A stretch of DNA of 43,662 bases from an uncultured Collinsella sp. (GTDB lineage Bacteria > Actinomycetota > Coriobacteriia > Coriobacteriales > Coriobacteriaceae): NCBI GenBank assembly GCA_902493515.1, contig CABUPE010000019.1, forward strand, positions 1-43,662, given 5' to 3'. Every line of letters starts with the position of its first letter. Within the stretch, counting starts at the first letter, position 1. A program made the translations under genes and the position numbers. Shown in pieces: positions 8,311 through 15,829 of the stretch. A model generated the notes under the pieces. It had not been told where the DNA came from. It ran no database searches and was given only the letters and a program-made list of their open reading frames with translations.

Positions 8311-8335
8311 GCCGGGGGCAGTTTATGCCCCCGGC
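8311..8335. other. Perfect 10-bp hairpin after ygeY
   Basis: GCCGGGGGCA (8311-8320) and TGCCCCCGGC (8326-8335) form a perfect stem with a GTTTA loop 22 bases after the ygeY stop. No T-run follows, so transcription probably continues into ygeW; it may protect or process the mRNA. The rest of the 201-bp gap (8336-8489) shows no other clear signal except the AGAAAGGA ribosome site of ygeW. Confidence 0.55.
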
Positions 8336-8489
8336 GCCTCCTGTTGACTTGGGGCCCGCGGTCGTTATCTCCCATGCTTCCTCGACGGTGGCGGGTCCTC
8401 GTCATGGCGCTCTGCATGTTCTAGCCACACGCGCATGCCGGAGCGCATCTACTCATTGCGATCGTTTCACCTTTAGAAAGGACATTTAC

Positions 8490-9692
8490 ATGGACGCCAA
8501 GTTTACCGAGCTCGTCGAGCAGCTGAACGGCCTCGATTTTAAGGGTATGTACGGCAGCGACTTCCTGCACACCTGGGATAAGACCACCGATGAGCTCAAG
8601 GCGCTCTACATCGTCGCCGACGCTCTGCGCGAGCTGCGCGAGAACAACGTTTCGTCCAAGATCTTCGACTCCGGTCTTGCCGTCTCCCTGTTCCGCGACA
8701 ACTCCACTCGTACGCGCTTCTCCTTCTCTAAGGCCGCCAACCTGCTCGGCCTTGAGCTGCAGGACCTGGACGAGAAGAAGTCCCAGATCGCTCACGGCGA
8801 GACCGTCCGCGAGACCGCTACCATGATCTCCTTCATGGCCGACGTCATCGGCATCCGCGACGACATGTACATCGGCAAGGGCGACGCCTACATGGCCGAG
8901 GTCTCCGAGTCTGTCCAGCAGGCTTACGAGGATGGCGTTCTGGATCACCGTCCCACGCTCATCTCCCTGCAGTCCGACTCCGATCACCCCACGCAGTCTT
9001 CTGCCGACATGCTCTACCTTATCAACGAGTTTGGCGGCCTCGAGAACCTCAAGGGCAAGAAGGTTGCCGTCACCTGGGCCTATTCGCCCTCTTACGGCAA
9101 GCCGCTGTCCTGCCCGCAGTCGCTGATCAGCCTGCTGCCCCGCTTTGGCATGGACGTCACCCTGGCTCACCCCGAGGGCTACGACCTCATGCCCGAGGTC
9201 GTCGAGCGCGCCAAGGGCTATGCCGCCGAGTCCGGCACCACCTTTAAGCAGGTCAACACCATGGCCGAGGCCTTCGAGGGCGCCGACATCGTGATCCCCA
9301 AGAGCTGGGCTCCGTTTGCCGCCATGGAGAAGCGCACCAACCTGTACGCCGAGGGCGACGACGCCGGCATCGCTGCGCTCGAGAAGGAGCTGCTCGCCCA
9401 GAACGCCACCCATCAGGACTGGTACTCCACGACCAAGCTCATGGAGAAGACTGCCAACGGCCAGGACACCATCTTTATGCACCCGCTGCCCGCCGACATC
9501 TCCGGTGTCTCCTGCGAGCACGGCGAGGTCAACGCCGACGTCTTCGACATGCACCGCGTGGGCATGTACAAGGAGGCCAGCTACAAGCCGTACGCCATCG
9601 CAGCCATGATGTTCCTGCAGAAGGTTGCCGATCCCGCCGCTACCCTCAAGGCCCTCGACGAGCGCAACACCGCCCGTTGGTTCCAGGCCTAA
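8490..9692 (+). CDS. ygeW: Knotted carbamoyltransferase YgeW
   Basis: A 400-residue member of the aspartate/ornithine carbamoyltransferase superfamily, YgeW type. The carbamoyl-phosphate loop STRTR is at residues 72-76, HPTQ at 166-169 and HPLP at 331-334, where ordinary ornithine enzymes have HCLP. The HPLP variant and the insertions are typical of YgeW, whose natural acceptor is unknown. ATG 8490 has AGAAAGGA upstream. The open frame runs back to 8304, but that extension has no ribosome site or family similarity. Placed directly before carbamate kinase, it most likely works catabolically: phosphorolysis of a carbamoyl compound gives carbamoyl phosphate, which the kinase turns into ATP, CO2 and ammonia. 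That direction is inferred from context. Confidence 0.93.
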   Translation: MDAKFTELVEQLNGLDFKGMYGSDFLHTWDKTTDELKALYIVADALRELRENNVSSKIFDSGLAVSLFRDNSTRTRFSFSKAANLLGLELQDLDEKKSQIAHGETVRETATMISFMADVIGIRDDMYIGKGDAYMAEVSESVQQAYEDGVLDHRPTLISLQSDSDHPTQSSADMLYLINEFGGLENLKGKKVAVTWAYSPSYGKPLSCPQSLISLLPRFGMDVTLAHPEGYDLMPEVVERAKGYAAESGTTFKQVNTMAEAFEGADIVIPKSWAPFAAMEKRTNLYAEGDDAGIAALEKELLAQNATHQDWYSTTKLMEKTANGQDTIFMHPLPADISGVSCEHGEVNADVFDMHRVGMYKEASYKPYAIAAMMFLQKVADPAATLKALDERNTARWFQA

Positions 9693-9706
9693 AGCTGGGC
9701 TGAGAA

Positions 9707-10657
9707 ATGGCTAAGCGTATCGTTGTCGCCCTGGGCGGAAACGCCCTCGGCGCCAACCTTCCCGAGCAGATGGAGGCCGTCAAGACGACTTCCAAGGCTA
9801 TCGTCGACCTGATCGAGGAGGGCAACGAGGTCGTCGTCGTGCATGGCAACGGTCCCCAGGTGGGCATGATCGCCAACGCGATGGCTGAGCTCACGCGCTC
9901 TAATCCTCAGAAGTACGTTCCCTGCCCCTTGTCCGTTTGCGGCGCCATGAGCCAGGGCTACATTGGCTATGACCTGCAAAATGCGCTGCGCGAGGAAATG
10001 CTCGACCGCAATATCGACAAGGGTGTCGCCACCGTGCTCACCCAGGTCGAGGTTGCGGCAGACGACCCGGCCTTTGCCGACCCGGTCAAGCCGATTGGTC
10101 CGTGGATGAGCGAGGCCGAGGCCAAGGAGCTGGAGGCCGACCGCGGCTACCAGTTCATCCACGACGAGAAGCAGGGCTTCCGTCGCGTGGTTGCCTCGCC
10201 CAAGCCCGTGAACATCGTCGAGCTCGACACCATCAAGTCGCTCGTCGAGTCCAACCACGTGGTGATCTCCTGCGGCGGTGGCGGTATTCCCGTCACCAAG
10301 GCCCAGGGCAACCACCTTAAGGGCGCTGCCGCCGTCATCGATAAGGACTTTGCGGCCGAGAAGCTCGCCGAGCAGCTCGACGCCGATGCCCTGATTATCC
10401 TGACGGCCGTGGAGAAGGTTGCCATTGGCTTTGGCACCGACCACGAGCAGTGGCTCGACACGCTGACCGCGGCTGACGTAAAGCGTCTGTCCGAGGCCAA
10501 CGAGTTCGGTCGTGGCTCCATGCTGCCCAAGGTTCAGGCCGCCTCGACGTTTGCCGAGAGCAAGCCGGGCCGCACGGCGCTCATCACGCTGCTCGAGAAG
10601 GCGCGTGACGGTCTTGCCGGCAAGACCGGTACCACGTTTACCGGCGACGCTGAGTAG
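9707..10657 (+). CDS. arcC: Carbamate kinase
   Basis: A 316-residue amino-acid-kinase-fold enzyme (EC 2.7.2.2) that transfers phosphate between carbamoyl phosphate and ADP. Visible motifs are VVALGGNALG at the N-terminus, VVHGNGPQVG, SVCGAMSQGYIG and ISCGGGGIPV. It corresponds to yqeA/arcC and lies 14 bp after ygeW with only a weak ribosome site, so translational coupling is likely. In this cluster it is the ATP-yielding step for carbamoyl groups from ring breakdown. There is no arginine deiminase or ordinary ornithine carbamoyltransferase next to it, which argues against an arginine deiminase operon. Confidence 0.95.
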   Translation: MAKRIVVALGGNALGANLPEQMEAVKTTSKAIVDLIEEGNEVVVVHGNGPQVGMIANAMAELTRSNPQKYVPCPLSVCGAMSQGYIGYDLQNALREEMLDRNIDKGVATVLTQVEVAADDPAFADPVKPIGPWMSEAEAKELEADRGYQFIHDEKQGFRRVVASPKPVNIVELDTIKSLVESNHVVISCGGGGIPVTKAQGNHLKGAAAVIDKDFAAEKLAEQLDADALIILTAVEKVAIGFGTDHEQWLDTLTAADVKRLSEANEFGRGSMLPKVQAASTFAESKPGRTALITLLEKARDGLAGKTGTTFTGDAE

Positions 10658-10675
10658 GCATATCTGCACCATTGA

Positions 10676-10709
10676 GGAGGGTGCCCTGCGTCGCGGGGCG
10701 CCCTCCTTT
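10676..10709 (+). terminator. Terminator after carbamate kinase
   Basis: GGAGGGTGCCC (10676-10686) pairs with GGGCGCCCTCC (10696-10706), with one G-T pair, nine-base loop and TTT. The short U-run makes it a moderate intrinsic terminator. It separates ygeX-ygeY-ygeW-arcC from the cytidylyltransferase gene, which would need its own promoter within 10710-10835. Confidence 0.65.
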
Positions 10710-10835
10710 GTGCTATGGAGAGCCAAGGGGCGTTCGCTGGAAAAACGAGCGCATGCCTGTTCCGACGGAGTGTGAGCTTGGTATGGTGGGTATAGCAACT
10801 ATGGCGTCCAAGGCAGCCAGGGGAGGTTTGCGGAG

Positions 10836-11450
10836 ATGAAACTTGGTTGCGTGATTATGGCCTCGGGCGAGGGCAAGCGGTTTGGCTCTAACAAGATGCT
10901 CGCCGATATCTATGGCGAGCCGCTGATTGCCCGGACCATCGATTCGGTTCCCCGGGGCTTTGACGTCGTGGTTTCGACGCGTTGGCCCGAGGTCGCTCAG
11001 ATTTGCGAGGACAAGCATTGCCCGTGTGTGCTGCACGATGGCGAGCTGCGCAGCGAAAGCGTCCGTGCGGGCCTTTCGTGGGGAGCCGAACGCAACTGGA
11101 AAGGTTGCCTCTTTTTGCCGGGCGACCAGCCGCTCGTGAGTTCGGATTCTTTTGAGGCTATGGTTCGTGCATTTGACGAGTGTGGCCGCAAGCATCCGGT
11201 GCGTCTTGCGTGCAACGGTGAGCCTTCGAGCCCGGTGCTCTTTCCGGCGGAACTGTTCGATGCACTTATGTGTCTTGAGGGCAAGGACGGCGGCGGTTCG
11301 ATCCTCAAGGGCCGTACCGACGTGGTGCTGGTCGAGGCGCGTGCCTACGAGCTGTGGGACGTCGATACCGCCAAGGGACAGCGACGCATAGCGGAGCATA
11401 TCGCCGCCTGCTCGTATTTTGATCGCGTGGCCAACTGCATCAATCAATAA
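10836..11450 (+). CDS. MocA/YgfJ-like molybdenum cofactor nucleotidyltransferase
   Basis: A 204-residue NTP-transferase of the MobA-like family, nearest in kind to MocA/YgfJ, which adds CMP to molybdopterin for molybdenum hydroxylases. The nucleotide loop MASGEGKRFGSNK occupies residues 8-20, and GDQPLVSS near 98 supplies the metal-binding Asp. ATG 10836 follows GGGGAGG. It overlaps functionally with yqeC, yqeB and xdhC downstream, all of which serve selenium-dependent molybdenum hydroxylases. The stop codon TAA is fused to the ribosome site of hyuA (TAAGGAG), so the two are cotranscribed. Whether the product is the CMP form or the selenium-dependent variant cannot be read from sequence. Confidence 0.85.
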   Translation: MKLGCVIMASGEGKRFGSNKMLADIYGEPLIARTIDSVPRGFDVVVSTRWPEVAQICEDKHCPCVLHDGELRSESVRAGLSWGAERNWKGCLFLPGDQPLVSSDSFEAMVRAFDECGRKHPVRLACNGEPSSPVLFPAELFDALMCLEGKDGGGSILKGRTDVVLVEARAYELWDVDTAKGQRRIAEHIAACSYFDRVANCINQ

Positions 11451-11459
11451 GGAGCAATT

Positions 11460-12827
11460 ATGATCATCATCAAAAACGGCGCGCTCGTGACGCCACAGGG
11501 GCTTCGCCGTGCCGATCTTGCCATGGATGGCGATAAGATCGTGCGGATCGCCGCGGCGATTGAGCCGGCCGAGAGCGATACCGTCGAGGATGCCACGGGC
11601 TGCTGGGTGTTTCCCGGCTTTATCGACGGCCACACGCACATGCAGTGCTGGACCGGCATGGATTGGACGGCCGATAGCTTTGAGACCGGCACGTGCGCGG
11701 CTGCCTGCGGCGGTACGACGACCATCGTGGACTACGCGACGGCCGATCGTGGCGTGACCATGCCCGATGCCTTGGCCGAGTGGCATCGCCGCGCCGACGG
11801 CACCTGCACGGCAAACTACGCCTTTCATATGGCACTCGCCGAGTGGAACGAGCGCAACCGCGCCGATCTTTCGGCCATACGCGAGGCGGGCGTATCGTCG
11901 TTTAAGACCTACTTTGCCTACGACCACCTGCGCCTGGACGATGCCGAGACACTTGAGGTGCTCGAGGAGCTCAAGCATATTGGCGGTATCCTGTGTGTGC
12001 ATTGCGAGAACGGTACGCTGGTGAATGAGCTGCAGAAGCGCGTGTTTGAGCAGGGTATCCACGGGCCCGAGGGCCATGCGCTCAGCCGTCCGGATGTGTG
12101 CGAGGCCGAGGCAGTGAGCCGTCTGCTATACCTGGCGCACCTGGCCGGCGACGCACCGGTCAACGTGGTGCACCTTTCGACCAAGCTGGGGCTCGAGGCC
12201 ATCCGTACCGCCAAGGCGCGCGGGCAGAAGAATATCTATGTCGAGACCTGCCCTCAGTATCTGATGCTCGACGATACGTGCTATTTGGAGCAGGGCGAGG
12301 ACGGCTTTGCGGGCGCCAAATATGTGATGAGCCCGCCGCTGCGCCATGCGAGCGACCGTGCGGCACTGCGCGAGGCGCTTGTGGCCGGCGAGATCGATAC
12401 GATCGCGACCGACCACTGCAGCTTTAACCTGCACGGGCAAAAGGACCGCGGGCGCGACGACTTCCGCGCGATTCCCAACGGCGGACCCGGTGTGGAGCAT
12501 CGCCCCGTCGCGATCGCTACGAGCTTTGAGGGGCAGCTGGGTCCTGAGGATCTGTGCCGCTTGATGAGCGAGAATCCGGCGCGCGTCTTTGGCATGTATC
12601 CGCGCAAGGGATGTCTTGCTGAGGGCTCCGATGCCGACGTGTGCGTGTGGGATCCCAAGGCGCGCTGGACGATCAGCGCCGCGACGCAGCATCAGGCCGT
12701 GGACTACACGCTGCTCGAGGGCTTTGAGGCGCACGGCCGCGCCAAGGCTGTGTTTGTGAACGGCGTGCTGGCCGCGCGCGACGGCGAGCCCACCGGAGCC
12801 CAGCCCGGCCGCTACGTGCCCCGCTAA
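11460..12827 (+). CDS. hyuA: D-hydantoinase/dihydropyrimidinase family hydrolase (HyuA/YgeZ type)
   Basis: A 455-residue cyclic amidohydrolase that opens hydantoin- or dihydropyrimidine-like rings. All binuclear-zinc ligands are present: H58 and H60 in GHTH, the carboxylated K149 in SFKTYF, H181 in VHCENG, H238 in VVHLST and D318 in ATDHCS. Length fits D-phenylhydantoinase YgeZ (HyuA) of enterobacteria, which lies in the equivalent ygeWXYZ cluster. ATG 11460 sits ten bases after the previous gene. In a purine pathway it could hydrolyse a ring-reduced or opened intermediate such as an allantoin- or ureido-type compound; the exact substrate is inference. Confidence 0.9.
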   Translation: MIIIKNGALVTPQGLRRADLAMDGDKIVRIAAAIEPAESDTVEDATGCWVFPGFIDGHTHMQCWTGMDWTADSFETGTCAAACGGTTTIVDYATADRGVTMPDALAEWHRRADGTCTANYAFHMALAEWNERNRADLSAIREAGVSSFKTYFAYDHLRLDDAETLEVLEELKHIGGILCVHCENGTLVNELQKRVFEQGIHGPEGHALSRPDVCEAEAVSRLLYLAHLAGDAPVNVVHLSTKLGLEAIRTAKARGQKNIYVETCPQYLMLDDTCYLEQGEDGFAGAKYVMSPPLRHASDRAALREALVAGEIDTIATDHCSFNLHGQKDRGRDDFRAIPNGGPGVEHRPVAIATSFEGQLGPEDLCRLMSENPARVFGMYPRKGCLAEGSDADVCVWDPKARWTISAATQHQAVDYTLLEGFEAHGRAKAVFVNGVLAARDGEPTGAQPGRYVPR

Positions 12828-12841
12828 CAGGAAGGCCGCCA

Positions 12842-12946
12842 GGGTAGCTAATTTGGGACGGGGCTCTTTTAGCTACCCTTGCCTGCCTGATGATTTTTCT
12901 CTCAACATGGGGTAGCTAAAAGAGCCCCGTCCCAAATTAGCTACCC
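12842..12946. repeat. 37-bp perfect inverted repeat between hyuA and yqeC
   Basis: Arms 12842-12878 and 12910-12946 are exact reverse complements over 37 bp, with a 31-bp spacer. Each arm is itself bounded by GGGTAGCTAA and TTAGCTACCC, so three alternative hairpins are possible. The right arm runs into the end of yqeC and supplies its TAG stop (12941-12943). Position between convergent genes suggests a bidirectional terminator, while the exact arm identity suggests a recent or mobile repeat. Confidence 0.8.
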
Positions 12947-13678
12947 CTGGAGGCTGGTGGCGACGATGGGGCTGCCGAGGGCTGCCTCGAAGCAATCTGC
13001 CATCGTTGGGTCGGCAAGCGTGTCGACTTGGTTGAGCATGATGCGGGCATTGTTGAGGTTCAGCATTCGCAGCTCGGCATTGAGCACCATGGCGACGCGC
13101 TCTGGGGTGGCAGCGTCGGTGGGCTCGCAGCCGCAGCGCTCGCAGAAGAGCTCGGGGCGGTGGGCAACCTCGGCGACGGGCTTGCCCAGCCCCGAAGCGC
13201 CGACGACCCAGACAACGTTTGCCGTGGCGTCGGGAATTACCGGCTCCCAGGCGGCATGCGCCTTGAGCGGGAGTCGCTTGCTGCCATCTGCCTCGGCCAA
13301 CACATAGTCAAAGCGCTGCGCCAGTTTGCTGAGCGGCTCGGCGGGGGCGGAGAGCTTGCCTGTCTCCGGGTCCAAAACACCCGCCTGGCAGATACTTCCG
13401 CGGCTCATGCCAGCGCATGCCTCGCAGGTGCAGCCGGGAACATGCAGGGCCCCCGGCTTCCAAGGCACGGCGTCCAGGCGACGGCTCGACCCGTCCCATG
13501 GCACACCGGCGACGGGAAACATGTGCGTGGTGGTACAGAGAAGCACCCTGCCGCCGGCGCGCATGAGCTCGAGACCCAGCGTCTTCAGCAATGTCGACTT
13601 GCCGCCGCTGCCGATAATCGCGGTAATGCCTGGCTCGATCATGAGCGCCGAGGCAAGATTGCCGCTAACCGTTTCCAT
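12941..13678 (-). CDS. yqeC: Selenium cofactor biosynthesis protein YqeC
   Basis: A 245-residue P-loop protein of the YqeC family, tied by co-occurrence to maturation of selenium-dependent molybdenum hydroxylases. The Walker A motif GSGGKST is at residues 23-29, a CTTTH segment follows, and a Cys-rich stretch (CTCEACAGMSRGSIC) lies near 83-97. EADGSK and NQVD resemble the later nucleotide-binding motifs of the family. It is the only gene of the cluster on the minus strand and is divergent from yqeB. The start ATG at 13678 has only a weak GGCGGTGA ribosome site. The C-terminal codons and stop lie in the 37-bp repeat arm, so the extreme C-terminus may have been reshaped by that repeat. Confidence 0.88.
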   Translation of the reverse strand: METVSGNLASALMIEPGITAIIGSGGKSTLLKTLGLELMRAGGRVLLCTTTHMFPVAGVPWDGSSRRLDAVPWKPGALHVPGCTCEACAGMSRGSICQAGVLDPETGKLSAPAEPLSKLAQRFDYVLAEADGSKRLPLKAHAAWEPVIPDATANVVWVVGASGLGKPVAEVAHRPELFCERCGCEPTDAATPERVAMVLNAELRMLNLNNARIMLNQVDTLADPTMADCFEAALGSPIVATSLQG

Positions 13679-13691
13679 CTGTTCACCGCCG

Positions 13692-13697
13692 TATAAT
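13692..13697 (+). promoter_or_regulatory. Candidate -10 box for yqeB
   Basis: A perfect TATAAT lies 83 bp upstream of the yqeB ATG, just inside the divergent gap with yqeC; the minus strand also offers TATTAT-like sequence here. No good -35 stands at normal spacing. Confidence 0.4.
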
Positions 13698-13780
13698 ACT
13701 GTGATAATAAATAATCATCAGAGTAGCGGTCGAACCGCTTTTGCTCTGCTCAAACCGTAGCACAGGGAGGTGCCCCGGGA

Positions 13781-14575
13781 ATGCTCGTTTATGTTCGCGG
13801 CGCCGGCGATATCGCCACGGGCGTCGCCGCTCGCTTGGTGCGCGCCGGCGTGTCGGTCGTTATGGCCGATATCGCGGTTCCCACGTGCATCCGCCGCACA
13901 ATCAGTTTTTGCGAGGCCATTCGCCTGGGCGAGGTCGAGGTCGAAGGCATTCGCGCTCGCTTGGCACAGACGCCGGCTGAGGCGCTTGCGATTACCGAGG
14001 CTGGAGACGTCGCCGTTGTGGTGGACCCCCAGGCCAAGATGCTCGGCGAGCTGAAACCCGCGGCTGTGGTCGACGCGATTTTGGCCAAGCGCAACCTGGG
14101 CACCACGCGCGACATGGCGCCTGCCGTCATCGCCGTGGGGCCGGGCTTTACCGCGCCGGTCGATTGCGACGCCGTGGTCGAGACCATGCGTGGGCATTTT
14201 CTGGGCCGTGTCATTACCCAAGGTTCGCCCCAGCCCAACACGGGCGTGCCGGGCATTATCGCCGGCTTTGGCAAGGAGCGCGTTATCCACAGCCCCGCCG
14301 CCGGCGTGTTTCGGTCCGACCGCGCAATCGGCGACATCGTGAGCGCCGGAGACGTGATTGGCTACGCGGGCGATACGCCCATGTGCACGCAGATCGATGG
14401 CTGCCTGCGCGGGCTTTTGGCGAACGGTGTGCAGGTGACTGAGGACTTTAAATGCGCCGACGTCGACCCGCGCGGCGATGCCAGCTATATCAACTACATT
14501 TCGGACAAGGCGACGTCGGTCGGCGGCGGCGTACTCGAGGCGCTCGCCATGCTCATCGGTGTATTCCAGGGATAG
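13781..14575 (+). CDS. yqeB: Selenium-dependent molybdenum hydroxylase system protein YqeB
   Basis: A 264-residue protein of the YqeB (EF2563) family found wherever selenium-dependent molybdenum hydroxylases occur. It opens with a Rossmann-type GAGDIATG motif at residues 7-14; a central AVGPGFTAPVDCDAVVET segment and a C-terminal half with IDGCLRGLL follow. Its biochemical activity is not established; a role in cofactor selenation or insertion is inferred from phylogenetic profile. ATG 13781 has GGGAGGT upstream. It is followed after nine bases by an xdhC homologue, consistent with one transcript for cofactor maturation. Confidence 0.9.
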   Translation: MLVYVRGAGDIATGVAARLVRAGVSVVMADIAVPTCIRRTISFCEAIRLGEVEVEGIRARLAQTPAEALAITEAGDVAVVVDPQAKMLGELKPAAVVDAILAKRNLGTTRDMAPAVIAVGPGFTAPVDCDAVVETMRGHFLGRVITQGSPQPNTGVPGIIAGFGKERVIHSPAAGVFRSDRAIGDIVSAGDVIGYAGDTPMCTQIDGCLRGLLANGVQVTEDFKCADVDPRGDASYINYISDKATSVGGGVLEALAMLIGVFQG

Positions 14576-14584
14576 GAAATTGCA

Positions 14585-15628
14585 ATGGAAAAGCTCGATG
14601 TGGTGAATGCGGCGCTTGGCGCTCTGAAGGCTGGTAAGACGTGCGAGCTGGTGGTCGTGGCCGGCACGGCAGGGTCATCGCCGCGCGGCGTGGGCGCCTG
14701 GATAGCCGTCTTTGCCGATGACAGCCAAGCGGGTACCATCGGCGGCGGCAAGATCGAGCTCTTTGCGCTGGACGAGGCGCGCGAGCTCCTGAGCGCGGGA
14801 CAGTCGCGTCTGGTCCGCTACACCATGGGCGGCGAGAACTCCGATACCGGCATGATCTGCGGCGGAGCCATCTGCCTGTGCTACCTGCATCTGGATGCGA
14901 CTCAGGCATCGTTGTTCCAAGAAATTGCCGACGTCTTGGCCTATCGGCGCATCGGCGACTTCGTCATCGACTTTGAGCCGTTTATCGCGAGCGCACTCGA
15001 GGGCGATGTGGCCGAGTACCATGGCGAGGAATCGCGCCGCACCATTGCGGGCTGCCCCGGGCTTTCGCTGGTGGAGGAGGGGAGTAAGGTCACCTACACC
15101 AACGCCGCCTCCGAGATTCCCCCGGCGCACATCGAGACGCTCTGCCCCGAGGGCCTGACCTATATCTTTGGCTGCGGCCACGTGGGCGCCGCGACGGCGC
15201 GGGTGCTCACGGCGGCGGGCTTTGCCGTTGTAGCGTGCGACGATCGCCCCGGCACGTTGACACCCGAATGGGTGCCCGGTGTCTACGACCGTCGTCTGGT
15301 CGACTACAAGAACCTGAGCGAGCTGTGTCCCATCGGTCCGCGCGATCTGGTGGTGGTCGCTACAGCAGGTCACAAGTCCGATATCGACGTGGTGATTCAG
15401 GCCATGCGCGCCAAGCCTGCCTACCTGGGCTGCCTGGGCTCGCGGCGCAAGACGGCCTTTGTGCGCGCCCGCCTGGAGCAGGAGGGCTTTACACAGGACC
15501 AGATCGACGAGCTGCACCTGCCGATCGGTGTCGCCATCGAGGCCGAGGATCCCGAGGAGATCGCCATCTCCATCGCCGCCGAGATGATTCACCTGCGCCG
15601 CACCAAACTCGTCCCCCGCAAGCGCTAA
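14585..15628 (+). CDS. xdhC: XdhC/CoxI family molybdenum cofactor insertion protein
   Basis: A 347-residue XdhC-family protein. The N-terminal XdhC/CoxI domain has GTAGSSPRGVGAW (27-39) and TIGGGKIE (51-58), and a C-terminal Rossmann domain has FGCGHVGAATARV (195-207) and CLGSRRK. XdhC proteins bind sulfurated or otherwise matured molybdenum cofactor and hand it to xanthine dehydrogenase-type enzymes. With MocA, YqeB and YqeC nearby, the client is presumably a selenium-dependent hydroxylase, but none is encoded in this window. The gene lies nine bases after yqeB and is followed by a hairpin repeat. Confidence 0.9.
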   Translation: MEKLDVVNAALGALKAGKTCELVVVAGTAGSSPRGVGAWIAVFADDSQAGTIGGGKIELFALDEARELLSAGQSRLVRYTMGGENSDTGMICGGAICLCYLHLDATQASLFQEIADVLAYRRIGDFVIDFEPFIASALEGDVAEYHGEESRRTIAGCPGLSLVEEGSKVTYTNAASEIPPAHIETLCPEGLTYIFGCGHVGAATARVLTAAGFAVVACDDRPGTLTPEWVPGVYDRRLVDYKNLSELCPIGPRDLVVVATAGHKSDIDVVIQAMRAKPAYLGCLGSRRKTAFVRARLEQEGFTQDQIDELHLPIGVAIEAEDPEEIAISIAAEMIHLRRTKLVPRKR

Positions 15629-15645
15629 TCGCATCCCCATCAATA

Positions 15646-15712
15646 AGTTGCGGTGGAATAGATCCTGAATATGCCCAATAAGCGGCAAAACAGGAGCTAT
15701 TTCACCGCAACT
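15646..15712. repeat. GTTGCGGTGAAATA-family hairpin, copy 1
   Basis: AGTTGCGGTGGAATA (15646-15660) pairs with TATTTCACCGCAACT (15698-15712), one G-U pair. The stem continues through TCCTG/CAGGA. It follows the xdhC stop by 17 bases. The outer 15-nt arms match copy 2 at 17157-17223 while the inner arms differ. It is followed by GCTGTTTG, a weak T-run. Confidence 0.75.
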
Positions 15713-15772
15713 GCTGTTTGACCCCGGGGGATTCAGGATTGCGGGTCAAAATGCTACCTGTGCCATATGCCC

Positions 15773-15778
15773 TATAAT
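15773..15778 (+). promoter_or_regulatory. Candidate -10 box for the purine permease gene
   Basis: A perfect TATAAT lies 52 bp upstream of the permease ATG. The expected -35 position (AATGCT or AAATGC) is poor, so activation by a regulator would be likely if this is used. Confidence 0.4.
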
Positions 15779-15829
15779 GTCCGCCCGTTGGGCGGCATAG
15801 GGCCGCTGCCTAGAGTATGGGAGGCGCAA

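Noticed and set aside
6894..8417. Long open frame antisense to ygeY (and similar ones at 20979-22364, 15746-17137, 34538-35827, 31118-32347)
   Set aside because: These mirror strongly GC3-biased real genes. Their translations are rich in Gly, Val, His and Asp repeats with no family motif and no ribosome site. The sense genes are certain.
8304..8489. N-terminal extension of ygeW
   Set aside because: The frame is open, but it lies over the post-ygeY hairpin region, has no ribosome site and adds residues foreign to the family. ATG 8490 is well supported.
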